This document shows, in pieces, positions 7,704 through 17,461 of a DNA stretch of 53,986 bases (within the stretch, counting starts at the first letter, position 1; each line of letters begins with the position of its first letter). This stretch comes from Gammaproteobacteria bacterium (GTDB taxonomy: Bacteria > Pseudomonadota > Gammaproteobacteria > JADZEE01). Under the pieces are notes generated by a model. That model worked only from the letters and a program-made list of their open reading frames with translations. It searched no databases and was not told the origin of the DNA. Location of the stretch: contig JADZEE010000072.1 of assembly GCA_020850735.1 (NCBI GenBank), positions 1-53,986 of the forward strand, given 5' to 3'. The position numbers were made by a program, and so were the translations under genes.

Positions 7704-8960
7704 TCAGCCCCCGTACACGGGGAACTGGCGGCAGAGCTCCTGTACCTGGCCGCGGACGCGTTCGACGACTTTTTCGTCGCCCATGTTATCGAGAATGTCA
7801 CACATCCACCCGGCCAGGGCACGGGCCTGTGTCGCGTCGCAGCCGCGCGTGGTCATCGCCGGCGTGCCAACACGGATACCGCTGGTCACGAACGGCGACT
7901 GCGGATCATTCGGCACCGCGTTCTTGTTCACCGTGACGTGTGCGCGCCCGAGCGCCGCGTCCGCGTCCTTGCCGGTCAGCCCCTTGTCGATCAGATCGAC
8001 GAGAAACAGGTGATTGTCCGTGCCACCGGACACGACTTTGTATCCGCGGCCGATGAAAGTGTCCGCCATCGCCCGCGCATTGGCGATCACCTGCGCCTGG
8101 TAGGCCTTGAACTGCGGCTCCATCGCCTCTTTGAAGGCGACTGCCTTGGCCGCAATCACGTGCATGAGCGGCCCGCCCTGCAGCCCGGGAAACACCGCCG
8201 AGCCGAGCTTCTTGTCGATGTTATCGCGGGCGCGCGCGAGAATCAGGCCGCTGCGCGGACCGCGCAGCGTCTTGTGCGTCGTGGTCGTGGTCACATCGGC
8301 GATCGCGACGGGGCTCGGGTACAGACCCGCGGCCACGAGCCCCGCCACGTGGGCCATATCGGCGACGAGGTAGGCCCCGACATCGTCGGCAATCTCGCGA
8401 AAGCGTGCCCAGTCGATGACGCGCGAGTAGGCCGAAAACCCGGTCATGATGAGCCGCGGCTTGTGCTCGCGCGCCAGGCGGGCTGCCTCGTCGTAATCGA
8501 TCTCGCCGGTCTGCGGATCCAGACCGTACTGGACCGCGTGATAGGTCTTGCCCGAGAAATTGACCTTGGCCCCGTGCGTGAGGTGACCGCCGTGGGCGAG
8601 GCTCATGCCCATGACCGTTGCCCCAGCATCGACCAGCGCGAGATAGGCGGCACCGTTCGCCTGCGAGCCGGAATGCGGCTGGACATTGGCGTAATCGGCG
8701 CCGAACAGTGCCTTGGCCCGGTCGATGGCGAGCTGTTCGACCACGTCCACGTGCTCACAACCGCCGTAGTAGCGCTTGCCGGGATAACCCTCGGCGTACT
8801 TGTTCGTCAGCAGCGTGCCCTGCGCTTCGAGGACCCGCGGACTGGTGTAGTTCTCGCTCGCAATGAGCTCGATGTGCTGTTCCTGGCGGCGTGCTTCACC
8901 CCGGATCGCGCTCCACAGCTCGTCGTCATAGCCGGCGATACGCATGTCGTTGGCAAACAT
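7704..8960 (-). CDS. glyA: serine hydroxymethyltransferase
   Basis: GlyA is a PLP enzyme that converts serine and tetrahydrofolate to glycine and methylene-tetrahydrofolate. The 418-residue product has the normal length. It contains [12 protein letters not shown], the [15 protein letters not shown] substrate loop, [13 protein letters not shown], and the PLP-lysine motif [14 protein letters not shown] near residue 229. [16 protein letters not shown] lies near the C terminus. The start at 8960 gives [12 protein letters not shown]; a shorter start at 8945 is possible. It leads the nrdR-rib operon or precedes it closely. Confidence 0.96.
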   Translation of the reverse strand: MFANDMRIAGYDDELWSAIRGEARRQEQHIELIASENYTSPRVLEAQGTLLTNKYAEGYPGKRYYGGCEHVDVVEQLAIDRAKALFGADYANVQPHSGSQANGAAYLALVDAGATVMGMSLAHGGHLTHGAKVNFSGKTYHAVQYGLDPQTGEIDYDEAARLAREHKPRLIMTGFSAYSRVIDWARFREIADDVGAYLVADMAHVAGLVAAGLYPSPVAIADVTTTTTHKTLRGPRSGLILARARDNIDKKLGSAVFPGLQGGPLMHVIAAKAVAFKEAMEPQFKAYQAQVIANARAMADTFIGRGYKVVSGGTDNHLFLVDLIDKGLTGKDADAALGRAHVTVNKNAVPNDPQSPFVTSGIRVGTPAMTTRGCDATQARALAGWMCDILDNMGDEKVVERVRGQVQELCRQFPVYGG

Positions 8961-9053
8961 GGACTTGTGTTCTCCCGATATTCGAAATACCTGGGCTTGC
9001 GTGCTGCTGCCGGCGTTCTCGCGGGACGTCGACACCGGCGCGAAGGACCGCGA

Positions 9054-9080
9054 CGGACTATCGCGCGACGACATAGTCCG
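9054..9080. other. perfect 8-bp stem-loop in the glyA leader
   Basis: CGGACTAT (9054-9061) and ATAGTCCG (9073-9080) form a perfect inverted repeat around an 11-base loop, about 95 bases upstream of the glyA start codon. It could be a leader structure or an operator. It does not resemble a complete known riboswitch core. Confidence 0.35.
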
Positions 9081-9144
9081 AACGGGGCGGAAAGATCAAA
9101 AGATTAGCAGAATCAGGCGTTGCGCAACACATGCGCGGCGCGCG

Positions 9145-9918
9145 TCAGGGCGCTGCGCGGCCACTACGCGTGACGGCCGACAACAGCGGGTCGATGAGAT
9201 CCATGGGCAGCGGGAAGACGATGGTCGAGCTCTTCTCACCCGCGATCTGCACGAGCGTCTGCAGATACCGCAGCTGCATCGCCTGGGGCGCGCGGGCCAT
9301 CACTTCCGCGGCCTGGGTCATTTTCTCCGCGGCCTGCAATTCGCCCTCGGCATGGATGACCTTGGCACGCCGCTCGCGCTCGGCCTCCGCCTGGCGCGCG
9401 ATCGCCCGGATCATGGTTTCATCGATGTCGACGTGCTTGATCTCGACATTGGCCACCTTGATACCCCAGGCGTCGGTCTGCTTGTCGAGGATCATCTGGA
9501 TGTCGGCATTGAGCTTCTCGCGCTCGGCCAGCATCTCGTCGAGCTCGTGCTGGCCGAGCACCGATCGCAGGGTCGTCTGCGCGAGCTGGCTGGTCGCCGA
9601 GTTGAAATCCTCCACCTGCAGGATCGAGCGCTCGGGATCGATGACGCGGAAATAGACCACCGCGTTCACCTTCACGGAGACGTTGTCGCGGGAGATGACA
9701 TCCTGGCTCGGTACATCCATGACGACCGTACGCAGGTCCACTCGTTCGATGGTCTGCACTCCCGGAATGATGACGATGAGGCCCGGCCCCTTGACCGAGG
9801 TGAAGCGTCCGAGCGTGAATACCACGGCGCGTTCGTACTCGCGCAGCACCTTGAAGACCGACCATACCAACAGCAGTACGAAGGCGACGACAAAGATCGA
9901 TATCGGCATGGCTTTCAC
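9145..9918 (-). CDS. slipin/stomatin-like SPFH membrane protein
   Basis: The 257-residue protein has one N-terminal membrane helix (about residues 5-22), then an SPFH/Band-7 domain beginning [16 protein letters not shown] with the family motifs [10 protein letters not shown] and [20 protein letters not shown]. An alanine/glutamate-rich coiled-coil follows around [22 protein letters not shown]. Prokaryotic slipins are usually paired with NfeD proteases and thought to organise membrane microdomains or be cleaved by NfeD. Here the slipin start overlaps the nfeD stop by four bases (ATGA), so the two are coupled. Met4 is an alternative start. Confidence 0.9.
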   Translation of the reverse strand: MKAMPISIFVVAFVLLLVWSVFKVLREYERAVVFTLGRFTSVKGPGLIVIIPGVQTIERVDLRTVVMDVPSQDVISRDNVSVKVNAVVYFRVIDPERSILQVEDFNSATSQLAQTTLRSVLGQHELDEMLAEREKLNADIQMILDKQTDAWGIKVANVEIKHVDIDETMIRAIARQAEAERERRAKVIHAEGELQAAEKMTQAAEVMARAPQAMQLRYLQTLVQIAGEKSSTIVFPLPMDLIDPLLSAVTRSGRAAP

Positions 9919-11378
9919 TCCTTTGGGACTGGTTCAACCTCGAGCGTCAGACCGGCGACCGCCCGCACCCGCACCGACTGGCCACCTTTGACCGGCACGC
10001 CGGTACGCGCCTGCCAGATTTCGCCGTGGGCGCGGACCCGGCCGCTGCCCGTGAAGTCCTCCAGCACCTCGGCGACGGCACCGATCAGCTCCTCCCGGCC
10101 AGTGACCACCGGCCGCTGCCAGGCGCGCTTGGCCATGCCGACCACGATGACGACGAAGCCTGCGCCGAGCAGCGCCACGGCGCCGATGAGCGCCTTCGAC
10201 ACGGCGTAGTCGGCGCCCTCGGTGTCGAACAGGATCACCGAACCGATGACGAAGGCGAGCGCACCGCCGATGCCGAGCGCACCGAAGCTCGGGACGAACA
10301 GCTCGGCGACCATGAACGCGGTACCGATCAGGATGAGCCCGACGCCCGCAAAGTTCACCGGCAGCACCTGGAACGCGAACAGCGCCAGCACCAGCGCGAC
10401 GGCGCCGACGACGCCGGGCAGCACGTAACCGGGATTGGCGAGCTCGAAAATCAGGCCATAGATACCGAGCAGCATCAGCACGTAAGCAACGTTGGGGTGG
10501 CTGATGACCGCGAGCAGACGGGCGCGCCAGTCCGGTTCGATTTCGCGCACGATGAGCCCCTGCGTGCGCAGTTGCAGCTCCTGGCCGCCCAGGTGGACAG
10601 TGCGTCCGTCGATGGCGGCGAGCAACTCGGCGAGGCTGCCGGCGACCACGTCGATGACGCCCGCGGCCAGGGCATCGTCCGCCGTCAGGCTGGCTGCTTC
10701 GCGTACCGCCCGCTCGGCCCAGTCGGCATTGCGGCCGCGCAGCTCGGCGAGGCTGCGGATGTAGGCCACGGCATCGTTGACCATCTTGCGATGCATGGCG
10801 CTGCCGGCGTCCGGCGCGGCGGGTTCGTCGGACGCGGCGTCCGGCTCGCCCCTCTCGGCGCGATCGCCCCCGGCATCCGGCGCGGGCGCGGCGCCCGGTG
10901 TGATCTCGGGCAGGCCGCCGATTTCCACCGGTGTCGCGGCGCCGAGATTCGTGCCCGGCGCCATCGCCGCCACGTGCGAGGCGTACAGGATGTAGGTGCC
11001 GGCGCTCGCGGCGCGCGCCCCGGGGGGCGCGACCCAGGTCACCACCGGGACGGACGAAGCGAGCACCGCGCGGATGACGTCGCGCATGGCGGCGTCTAGC
11101 CCGCCGGGGGTGTCCAGACGCAGCACCACCAGGGCGGCGTCCTGCCGCGCCGCATTCGCGATACCCCGTTCGACGTAATCGGCCGTGGCCGGCCCGATCG
11201 CATCGGCCACGGTGACGACGACGACCTCCGCGGCCGGCAGGCGTCCGGACCAGGCCACGGTGAACAACACGGTGAGCACAGCACCCCAGCGGACGCGAGG
11301 CCGTGGCCGGGCAGCGCCCGGGCCGGCCGGGGCGCCGGTCCCCGAACCAGCGAACGGCCAAGTCCGATCTTCAACCAT
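9915..11378 (-). CDS. nfeD: NfeD-family membrane serine protease (long form)
   Basis: The 487-residue protein has a signal or anchor segment, then a ClpP-like serine protease domain (about residues 50-270). The likely catalytic serine is in the [13 protein letters not shown] motif and the likely lysine in [17 protein letters not shown], as in the archaeal 1510-N stomatin protease. Between them lies an alanine/aspartate/proline-rich insertion of about 35 residues. Four or five membrane helices follow (about 295-420), and then a C-terminal OB-fold ([21 protein letters not shown]). It is the upstream gene of the pair with the slipin. GGGAGG lies seven bases before the ATG. Confidence 0.92.
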   Translation of the reverse strand: MVEDRTWPFAGSGTGAPAGPGAARPRPRVRWGAVLTVLFTVAWSGRLPAAEVVVVTVADAIGPATADYVERGIANAARQDAALVVLRLDTPGGLDAAMRDVIRAVLASSVPVVTWVAPPGARAASAGTYILYASHVAAMAPGTNLGAATPVEIGGLPEITPGAAPAPDAGGDRAERGEPDAASDEPAAPDAGSAMHRKMVNDAVAYIRSLAELRGRNADWAERAVREAASLTADDALAAGVIDVVAGSLAELLAAIDGRTVHLGGQELQLRTQGLIVREIEPDWRARLLAVISHPNVAYVLMLLGIYGLIFELANPGYVLPGVVGAVALVLALFAFQVLPVNFAGVGLILIGTAFMVAELFVPSFGALGIGGALAFVIGSVILFDTEGADYAVSKALIGAVALLGAGFVVIVVGMAKRAWQRPVVTGREELIGAVAEVLEDFTGSGRVRAHGEIWQARTGVPVKGGQSVRVRAVAGLTLEVEPVPKE

Positions 11379-11521
11379 GGGCGCACCTCCCGGGCAGCGT
11401 CGCCGGTTCGAGCGGGCGCCGGCGGCGGCGCGCGCCCGAGGCCCAAGGATAGCGCGAATCGGGCGCGGCCGCTGACCGCGGCCCCGGTGCAGAACGGTAG
11501 CGGACGGCCGCTAACCGCAAC

Positions 11522-14347
11522 ATGGCAGACGAATCCGGCGCCCGCAGGGTCGACCATCACTCCCGTCGCGATCTCCACGATCGCTTCCTCGCCATCAACC
11601 GCGACCGCGTCCGGCGCGGGCGGGAGTGCCTGACGCCCAGGCAGTGCGAATTCTTCGACCTGCTGCCCCTGCTCGTCCACACCAATCACCCGACGCTGCC
11701 CGGCTACGTCACGCAGGCCACGCCCGCCGGGATCTTCGACTACCAGCCGAGTGCCGGGGCTTTGAACGTCGCGCACAAGCTGGCGCGCTCGTTCGCGTGG
11801 AAGCGGGCACTGTTCAAGTATGAAATCGACGGTCTGTACGTCATGGGCAGCGCCGGTTCGATCGGTTTCTCGCAGGGCAGCGATTTCGACATCTGGCTGT
11901 GCCACGTTCCCGGTATCGCCCCCGAGCGAGTCGCCGAGCTCGTCGGCAAAGCGCGGCTCATCGAGACCTTCGCGGCGGAACGGGGCCTGGACGTGCACTT
12001 CTTCGTCTTCGACGCGCCGACTTTTCGCGCCGGCCGCACCCAGTCGCTGTCGACGCAAAGCAGCGGTTCGACCCAGCACTACCTGTTGCTCGACGAGTTC
12101 TACCGCTCCGGGCTGGTGCTGTGCGGTCGCAGCCCCCTGTGGTGGCTGGTCCCCCCGGAACACGAAAAGGACTATGACGACTACGTCGCCGATCTCACCC
12201 GCCGGCGCCTGATCCGCACCGAGGATTACATCGACTTCGGCGGTATCCCGCAGGTACCGGCCGAAGAGTTCTTCGGCGCAACCGTGTGGCAGCTCTACAA
12301 GAGCATCGATTCGCCCTACAAATCGGTGCTCAAGCTGTTGTTGACCGAGGTCTATGCGGACGAATACCCGCACATCGAGCTGCTCAGCCTGCGTTACAAG
12401 CGCGCCGTATACGAGGGTGTGACCAGCCACATCGATCTCGACCCTTACGCGCTGATGTACCGCAAGACCGAGGAATACCTCATGGCCCGCGGCGACAGCG
12501 CGCGTCTGGACCTGCTGCGTCGCTGCTTCTACATCAAGGTCGACGAGCGGCTCAGCATGCCGCCGGCCGGTCCGGCCAGCGATTGGCGCCGCGACATCGT
12601 CAGCAAGCTGGTGTTCCGTTGGGGCTGGGACCAGGACCGGATCGCGCTGATCGACCGGCGCGAGAACTGGCGTCTCGAGACCGTGCTCGCGGAGCGGCGC
12701 GACATCGTCAATACTCTGTCGCAGAGCTATCGGTTCCTATCCCGGTTCGCGCGCGACCAGGCCGGCAATCCGCGCATCACCCAGCGCGACCTGACCGTGC
12801 TTGGTCGCAAGCTCTACGCCGCCTTCGAGCGCAAGGCGGGCAAGATCGAGCAGTTCAATCGCGGCATCGGCGCCGATGTCGGTGAAAAGCGACTTTCCCT
12901 GCAGGAATCCGGCACCGACGCAGAGGCTGGCTGGATGCTGTGCCGCGACCCGGCTGGCACGGGCGTACACGGCGACGGGGCCGTGCTCAAGCGCTCGCGC
13001 AGCGTGACCGAGGTGCTGACCTGGTGTCATCTCAACCGCATCATGCGCAGCGATACGACCGTCACCCTGAGCACGCGTACAGGCACTCTCGAAGCACGCG
13101 AGATCCGCCAGATCGGTTCCGTTCTCGCCGCTACGCTCGGCGCCCGGGCGCTCGCCGATCCGACCGCACAGGAACTCACGCATACGCCGCGGATCCGTGC
13201 GGCGAGCCTGTTCGTGAACGTCGGCATCGATCCGATGCGGACCAATCTCAAGGGCGGCGAGCATCTGGCGACCTCGCGCAGCGACGCGCTGAGCTACGGG
13301 GGCCTGCGCAGAAATCTTGCCCACGATTTTCAGCTCGTGCTGGTGACCAGCTGGGCGGAGGTGTTCGTGTTCCAGTACCACGGTGCTGACGGCCTCATGA
13401 GCTGCGCAGCCGAGCTGCTGCGCTGGGCGTTGGCGGCCGGCCAGCCACCCCCGCTGACCGTGCACTGCTTCAACCCGGGCTATGGCAGCGCAATCGCAGC
13501 GCGCATCGAAACGCTGGTTACCGACGTATTGCAGCACTTTCTCGCCACCCGCTCGCGTATCGGACGTCGCTACCTCATCGAGATCGATCGCCGCTACCAT
13601 CTGCTCGAGGTGGAGGAAACCGGTCCGCGGCACAGCGTCTGCGAAACCTGGAACGAGTTGCGCAAAGCGCTCCAGAGTCCGACCGCCGCCTTCCGGCGGC
13701 TGAAGATCGCCGCCGGTTCCCTGGAGGACTCACCGCTGCCGCAGCTGTACGAGATCAACCGCCGCGACTGCGTCCAGGTCGTGCTCAGTGAAACGGCGCA
13801 GGGGACGGACGTCTACGTGCTCGACGAACGCGGTGCACTGAACGCGCAGCGCCTGCCCGCGCCGGCGCTGGATCTCGCCGTCGACCAGCTCGCACGCTTT
13901 TTCGGCTGCGCCTTCGAGCGTCTGGACGTCATGCGGGCCGGCACCGCAGGCGCTCCGGCGCTCACGGTCGAGTACTACCGGGCGTGCCGCAGCGCCGGGC
14001 ACTGGCGTCTGGAACGCATCGAACCACCACGCGAGCAGCGCGGCGGTTATTTCGAAGTCCAGGTCATTGGCGATGTCGATGCCGCCGGCCAGACGACGTT
14101 CACCATTTTTTGCGACGCCATCGAGCTCTCGTCCCTCGAGCACGGTGCCGGGGTCTTCGATGCCGCCGCACGCCACATCCTCGCGCGCCGCGCGAGCGGC
14201 GAGCACTACCCCTTGTACATCACCGACCTCGATCTGTCCGCGGCGCTGCTTGCAAGGCGTGGCATCGAGTCACTGCAGACCGTCCATCTGCTGCAATACA
14301 AGCACACCATCGAGGGCTACCTGAACAAGGCCAGCGCCCAATCCTGA
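11522..14347 (+). CDS. cyaA: class I adenylate cyclase
   Basis: This enzyme makes cyclic AMP from ATP. The 941-residue protein has the catalytic class I motif MGSAGSIGFSQGSDFDIW at about residues 107-124, with the GS and paired-Asp pattern that binds metal and ATP. Long matches to the enterobacterial enzyme follow: GSTQHYLLLDEFYRSGLVL, EEFFGATVWQLYKSIDSPYK, and LDLLRRCFYIKVDERLS. It is about 90 residues longer than the Escherichia coli enzyme, mostly in the C-terminal regulatory half. No PTS glucose-specific EIIA gene is visible nearby. It stands alone, divergent from nfeD, with 143 bases between them; no strong ribosome-binding site is seen before the ATG. Confidence 0.95.
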   Translation: MADESGARRVDHHSRRDLHDRFLAINRDRVRRGRECLTPRQCEFFDLLPLLVHTNHPTLPGYVTQATPAGIFDYQPSAGALNVAHKLARSFAWKRALFKYEIDGLYVMGSAGSIGFSQGSDFDIWLCHVPGIAPERVAELVGKARLIETFAAERGLDVHFFVFDAPTFRAGRTQSLSTQSSGSTQHYLLLDEFYRSGLVLCGRSPLWWLVPPEHEKDYDDYVADLTRRRLIRTEDYIDFGGIPQVPAEEFFGATVWQLYKSIDSPYKSVLKLLLTEVYADEYPHIELLSLRYKRAVYEGVTSHIDLDPYALMYRKTEEYLMARGDSARLDLLRRCFYIKVDERLSMPPAGPASDWRRDIVSKLVFRWGWDQDRIALIDRRENWRLETVLAERRDIVNTLSQSYRFLSRFARDQAGNPRITQRDLTVLGRKLYAAFERKAGKIEQFNRGIGADVGEKRLSLQESGTDAEAGWMLCRDPAGTGVHGDGAVLKRSRSVTEVLTWCHLNRIMRSDTTVTLSTRTGTLEAREIRQIGSVLAATLGARALADPTAQELTHTPRIRAASLFVNVGIDPMRTNLKGGEHLATSRSDALSYGGLRRNLAHDFQLVLVTSWAEVFVFQYHGADGLMSCAAELLRWALAAGQPPPLTVHCFNPGYGSAIAARIETLVTDVLQHFLATRSRIGRRYLIEIDRRYHLLEVEETGPRHSVCETWNELRKALQSPTAAFRRLKIAAGSLEDSPLPQLYEINRRDCVQVVLSETAQGTDVYVLDERGALNAQRLPAPALDLAVDQLARFFGCAFERLDVMRAGTAGAPALTVEYYRACRSAGHWRLERIEPPREQRGGYFEVQVIGDVDAAGQTTFTIFCDAIELSSLEHGAGVFDAAARHILARRASGEHYPLYITDLDLSAALLARRGIESLQTVHLLQYKHTIEGYLNKASAQS

Positions 14348-14469
14348 ACACGGCGCCCGCCGGTCGCCGCGACGGTGCGGCTCTTCCGGACGGTGGTCGG
14401 CACGCTACAATCACCATCCGGCCGGCTACAGGCACCTGCCGGGCAGCCACGACGACGGACACGACCGAC

Positions 14470-15345
14470 ATGGCGGAAATCGACTCCCTGTTCACGCGGG
14501 CCGAGGGCCTCATCGAACGCCTGGAACGGCTGCTGCCACCGGTACCGCAACGGCCGGACCTGAACGCCGCGGTAGCGTTCCGCTGGCGCCGCAGCGGTCG
14601 CGCCGGCTGGCTCGAACCGGTCCACCACCGCGCCGACATCCGGCTCGCGGATCTGCGTTGCATCGACCGCCAGCGCGACCGGATCTGCCTGAACACGCGC
14701 CAGTTCCTCGCCGGGCTGCCCGCCAACAACGTGCTCCTGTGGGGACCACGCGGCACCGGCAAGTCCTCGCTCATCAAGGCTGTGCTGAATGAATACGCCG
14801 GCGAGGGCCTGCGCCTGCTCGAGGTGGACCGCCAGCATCTGCTCGACCTCCCCGACATCGTCGAGCCCCTCTACGATCGGTCCGAGCGTTACATCATTTT
14901 TTGCGACGACTTGTCTTTCGAGGCCGACGACGCGAGCTACAAGGCCCTGAAAGTAGTGCTCGACGGCTCGATCCACCGGGCGCCGGCGAACTCGCTGGTG
15001 TACGCGACATCGAACCGGCGCCACCTGCTGCCCGAGCGTCTCGCCGAGAACCTGGAGGCGCGCAACGTGGACGGGGAGATCCACCACGGCGAGGCGGTGG
15101 AGGAAAAGATCTCCCTGTCGGAACGCTTCGGCCTGTGGCTCGCGTTTCATCCTTTCAGCCAGGATGACTATCTGGGCATCGTTGCGCACTGGCTGCATCG
15201 CCTCGGCGTCCGCGAGGACGGCGAGGCGATGCGGCGCGAAGCGCTCACCTGGGCACTGCTGCACGGCTCGCGCAGCGGCAGATCGGCCTGGCAGTTCGCC
15301 AAGGACTGGGTCGGGCGCAAGGGCCTCAGGGACTGCGAGGCGTGA
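14470..15345 (+). CDS. DUF815-type AAA ATPase of unknown role
   Basis: The 291-residue product has a short helical N terminus, then an AAA-type P-loop domain with Walker A GPRGTGKSS at about residues 94-102 and a Walker B-like IIFCDDLSF near 141. The SLVYATSNRRHLLPE segment corresponds to sensor 1. This is the pattern of the widespread DUF815 family, whose job is not established. The start at 14470 removes a long upstream extension that overlaps cyaA. The stop overlaps the hpt GTG start by GTGA, so the two are translationally coupled. Confidence 0.85.
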   Translation: MAEIDSLFTRAEGLIERLERLLPPVPQRPDLNAAVAFRWRRSGRAGWLEPVHHRADIRLADLRCIDRQRDRICLNTRQFLAGLPANNVLLWGPRGTGKSSLIKAVLNEYAGEGLRLLEVDRQHLLDLPDIVEPLYDRSERYIIFCDDLSFEADDASYKALKVVLDGSIHRAPANSLVYATSNRRHLLPERLAENLEARNVDGEIHHGEAVEEKISLSERFGLWLAFHPFSQDDYLGIVAHWLHRLGVREDGEAMRREALTWALLHGSRSGRSAWQFAKDWVGRKGLRDCEA

Positions 15346-15899
15346 GCATGCCGGCGACGCCCGAGGCAATGGCGGCGGTGCGCCGTCGCGCGGTGCGGCT
15401 GTTCGGCGACGCCGAGATCCAGGCCGCCGTCGACGCCATGGCAGCGGCCATCACGCACCGTCTCCGGGAAAGCAACCCCCTCGTCATCGGCGTCATGGTC
15501 GGAGCCGTGGTGCCACTGGGCATGCTGCTGCCACGGCTCGATTTTCCGCTCGAGGTCGATTACGTGCACGCCACGCGCTACCGGAGTGAGACGCACGGCG
15601 GTGAAATCAGCTGGCTGCGCGCGCCCGACACACGGGTGCGCGATCGTGTCGTGCTCGTGGTCGACGACATTCTCGACGAGGGCGTGACGCTCGCCGCAAT
15701 CATCGCCCGGTGCCAGGCGCTCGGTGCGCGCGAAGTGCTCAGCGCGGTACTGGTCGACAAGCAGTTGCAACGCCCCCGGGCCCTCGCGCGCGCCGATTTT
15801 GCCGCGCTCGTCGCCGACGATCGCTACCTGTTCGGCTACGGCATGGACTACCACGGCTACTGGCGCAACGGGCCGGGGATCTTCGCCGTGGAAACCTGA
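15342..15899 (+). CDS. hpt: hypoxanthine-guanine phosphoribosyltransferase
   Basis: Hpt converts hypoxanthine and guanine with PRPP to IMP and GMP. The 185-residue protein has the PRPP loop VVLVVDDILDEGVTLAAI near residue 106 and the VGAVVPLGMLL and VDYVHATRYRSETHGG motifs. The C-terminal base-pocket segment is YLFGYGMDYHGYWRN. It starts at the GTG overlapping the ATPase stop or at the ATG six bases on. One base separates it from the thioinosine phosphorylase, whose product hypoxanthine is its substrate. Confidence 0.92.
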   Translation: MSMPATPEAMAAVRRRAVRLFGDAEIQAAVDAMAAAITHRLRESNPLVIGVMVGAVVPLGMLLPRLDFPLEVDYVHATRYRSETHGGEISWLRAPDTRVRDRVVLVVDDILDEGVTLAAIIARCQALGAREVLSAVLVDKQLQRPRALARADFAALVADDRYLFGYGMDYHGYWRNGPGIFAVET

Positions 15900-15900
15900 A

Positions 15901-16671
15901 GTGGCCGTTGCCATCATTGGTGGCAGCGGCCTGGACGCGCTGCCGGGAATCGCAGCGAGTGAACGCGCACGAGTGGACACGCCATACGGTGCCACGTCGG
16001 CACCGGTGCAGCGCGGCAGGCTCGGCGAGGTCGAGGTACTGTTTCTCCCTCGTCACGGCAGCGACCACGCCATCGCGCCACACCTGATCAACTACCGCGC
16101 GAACGTCTGGGCGCTGCGACACTGTGGCGCACGCTGCGTGGTCGCGGTCGCCGCGGTGGGTGGCATCAGCGCGCCGATGCTGCCGGGGCGGCTCGTCGTG
16201 CCGAGCCAGGTGATCGATTACACCTGGGGCCGGGCACACAGCTACCGTGACGGCGTCGCCGGACCGCTCGAGCACGTGGATTTCTCCACGCCCTACGATC
16301 CGCGCCTGCGCAGTGCATTGCTGGCCGCGGCCACGGCGACGGACGTCGTGGTGATCGACGGTGGTGTGTACGGCGCGACCCAGGGGCCACGGCTGGAGAG
16401 CCCGGCCGAGATCGAACGCATGGCGCGCGACGGCTGCGACGTCGTCGGCATGACCGGCATGCCCGAGGCCGCGCTCGCCTGCGAGCTGGCACTGCCCTAC
16501 GTGTGCTGCGCGGTGGTGGTCAACCGCGCGGCGGGACGCGGCGACGGCCCCATCACCGCGGCGGTCATCGCCGGGCACCTCGGCGCGGGCATGACGGACG
16601 TCCTGCGCCTCCTCCGCGAGGCGCTACCCACCCTCGCGCGCGTCGATCCCGCCGTTGCGGGCACAGGCTGA
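15901..16671 (+). CDS. S-methyl-5'-thioinosine phosphorylase (MTAP/PNP family)
   Basis: The 256-residue protein is a trimeric PNP/MTAP-family phosphorylase. It has IIGGSGLD at the N terminus, the phosphate-binding LPRHGSDHAIAPHLINYRAN, and GGVYGATQGPRLESPAEIE. Near residue 204 the purine pocket reads VVVNRAAGRGD. Methylthioadenosine phosphorylases have an aspartate where this protein has Asn, and Asn is the 6-oxopurine choice of PNP. That favours methylthioinosine as substrate, as in the Pseudomonas enzyme. The GTG start one base after the hpt stop, and the presence of hpt, mtaD and mtnA in the window, agree with this. Confidence 0.85.
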   Translation: MAVAIIGGSGLDALPGIAASERARVDTPYGATSAPVQRGRLGEVEVLFLPRHGSDHAIAPHLINYRANVWALRHCGARCVVAVAAVGGISAPMLPGRLVVPSQVIDYTWGRAHSYRDGVAGPLEHVDFSTPYDPRLRSALLAAATATDVVVIDGGVYGATQGPRLESPAEIERMARDGCDVVGMTGMPEAALACELALPYVCCAVVVNRAAGRGDGPITAAVIAGHLGAGMTDVLRLLREALPTLARVDPAVAGTG

Positions 16672-16687
16672 TCCGGCGGCCGGCCGG

Positions 16688-17461
16688 TCACTCGGCGCCG
16701 GCCGGTGCCGCGGCGACGCCGTCCGCGCCACCGGTTCCGTCCTGCACGCCGGCGCCAGACTCCGATCCCGCGTCCGGGCGAAACAGCGTCACCTGGACGA
16801 TCACGCCGAACAGGGGATGGTCGAGGTAGTGCAGTTCCCCGAGCTTCACGACGCGGCTCTCGGTCAGACGCACGGGCGGATCCACGCCCTTGTAGAGCAG
16901 GTCCGTGTCGATGTGCAGGGTGCCGCCGACACGCAGCCGGACGGTCCCCTCGATCAGCGCGTCACCGGGCGCCGCGGCAGTAGACCGTTCGCCGCCGCCG
17001 GCCGGCGCAGCGCCGGTGTAATCCTGCGTCGCGGGTGCGGAGCCGATGCGCACCGCGCGGCCGCCGGCTCCGCCGCCGGGCTGGCGCCAGGCGAGATGCG
17101 CCAGGACGTGATAATTACGGCTGCGACCGAGCCGGTCCGCCACCGCCCCCAGGCGCTCCTGCTCCGGCGGCAGGCGCAGAAAAGCGACCGGGTTGACCAG
17201 CGCATCGGTCTCGCCGGCAGCCGGCGCATAGCCCTCGGGCTCGTCCTCGAAGGCAGGCAAGGCCTCGATCAGGTTTAGCGAACGGGCGGCGTCGGGGATC
17301 CCGGGGTCGAGCGGCCAGCGCTCGCCACCGACCGCGATCGGTTCGATGGTTGCGAACACGATGACCTCCACGTGGTACCAACTGGCTCCCGCCACGCCTG
17401 GCCACAGCAAGGCGAGCACGGGCAGCCAGGCGCTGATACGGGCGCGCAGCGATGCATTCAT
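16688..17461 (-). CDS. csiV: CsiV-family periplasmic protein
   Basis: The 257-residue protein has a signal peptide (cut near GVAGAS) followed by WYHVEVIVFA, the characteristic start of the mature CsiV family. It ends with the family motif VVKLGELHYLDHPLFGVIVQVTLF. In Vibrio cholerae CsiV binds peptidoglycan and is needed for growth on certain D-amino acids and for type VI secretion. The broad role elsewhere is unclear. It lies directly downstream of mfd with TGATG overlap, the usual gammaproteobacterial neighbour. A tail of about 20 alanine/glycine-rich residues follows the conserved part. Confidence 0.85.
   Translation of the reverse strand: MNASLRARISAWLPVLALLWPGVAGASWYHVEVIVFATIEPIAVGGERWPLDPGIPDAARSLNLIEALPAFEDEPEGYAPAAGETDALVNPVAFLRLPPEQERLGAVADRLGRSRNYHVLAHLAWRQPGGGAGGRAVRIGSAPATQDYTGAAPAGGGERSTAAAPGDALIEGTVRLRVGGTLHIDTDLLYKGVDPPVRLTESRVVKLGELHYLDHPLFGVIVQVTLFRPDAGSESGAGVQDGTGGADGVAAAPAGAE

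Noticed and set aside
16672..16687. Palindromic CCGGCCGG run between the thioinosine phosphorylase and csiV as a regulatory site
   Set aside because: Short GC palindromes of this type are common by chance at this base composition.
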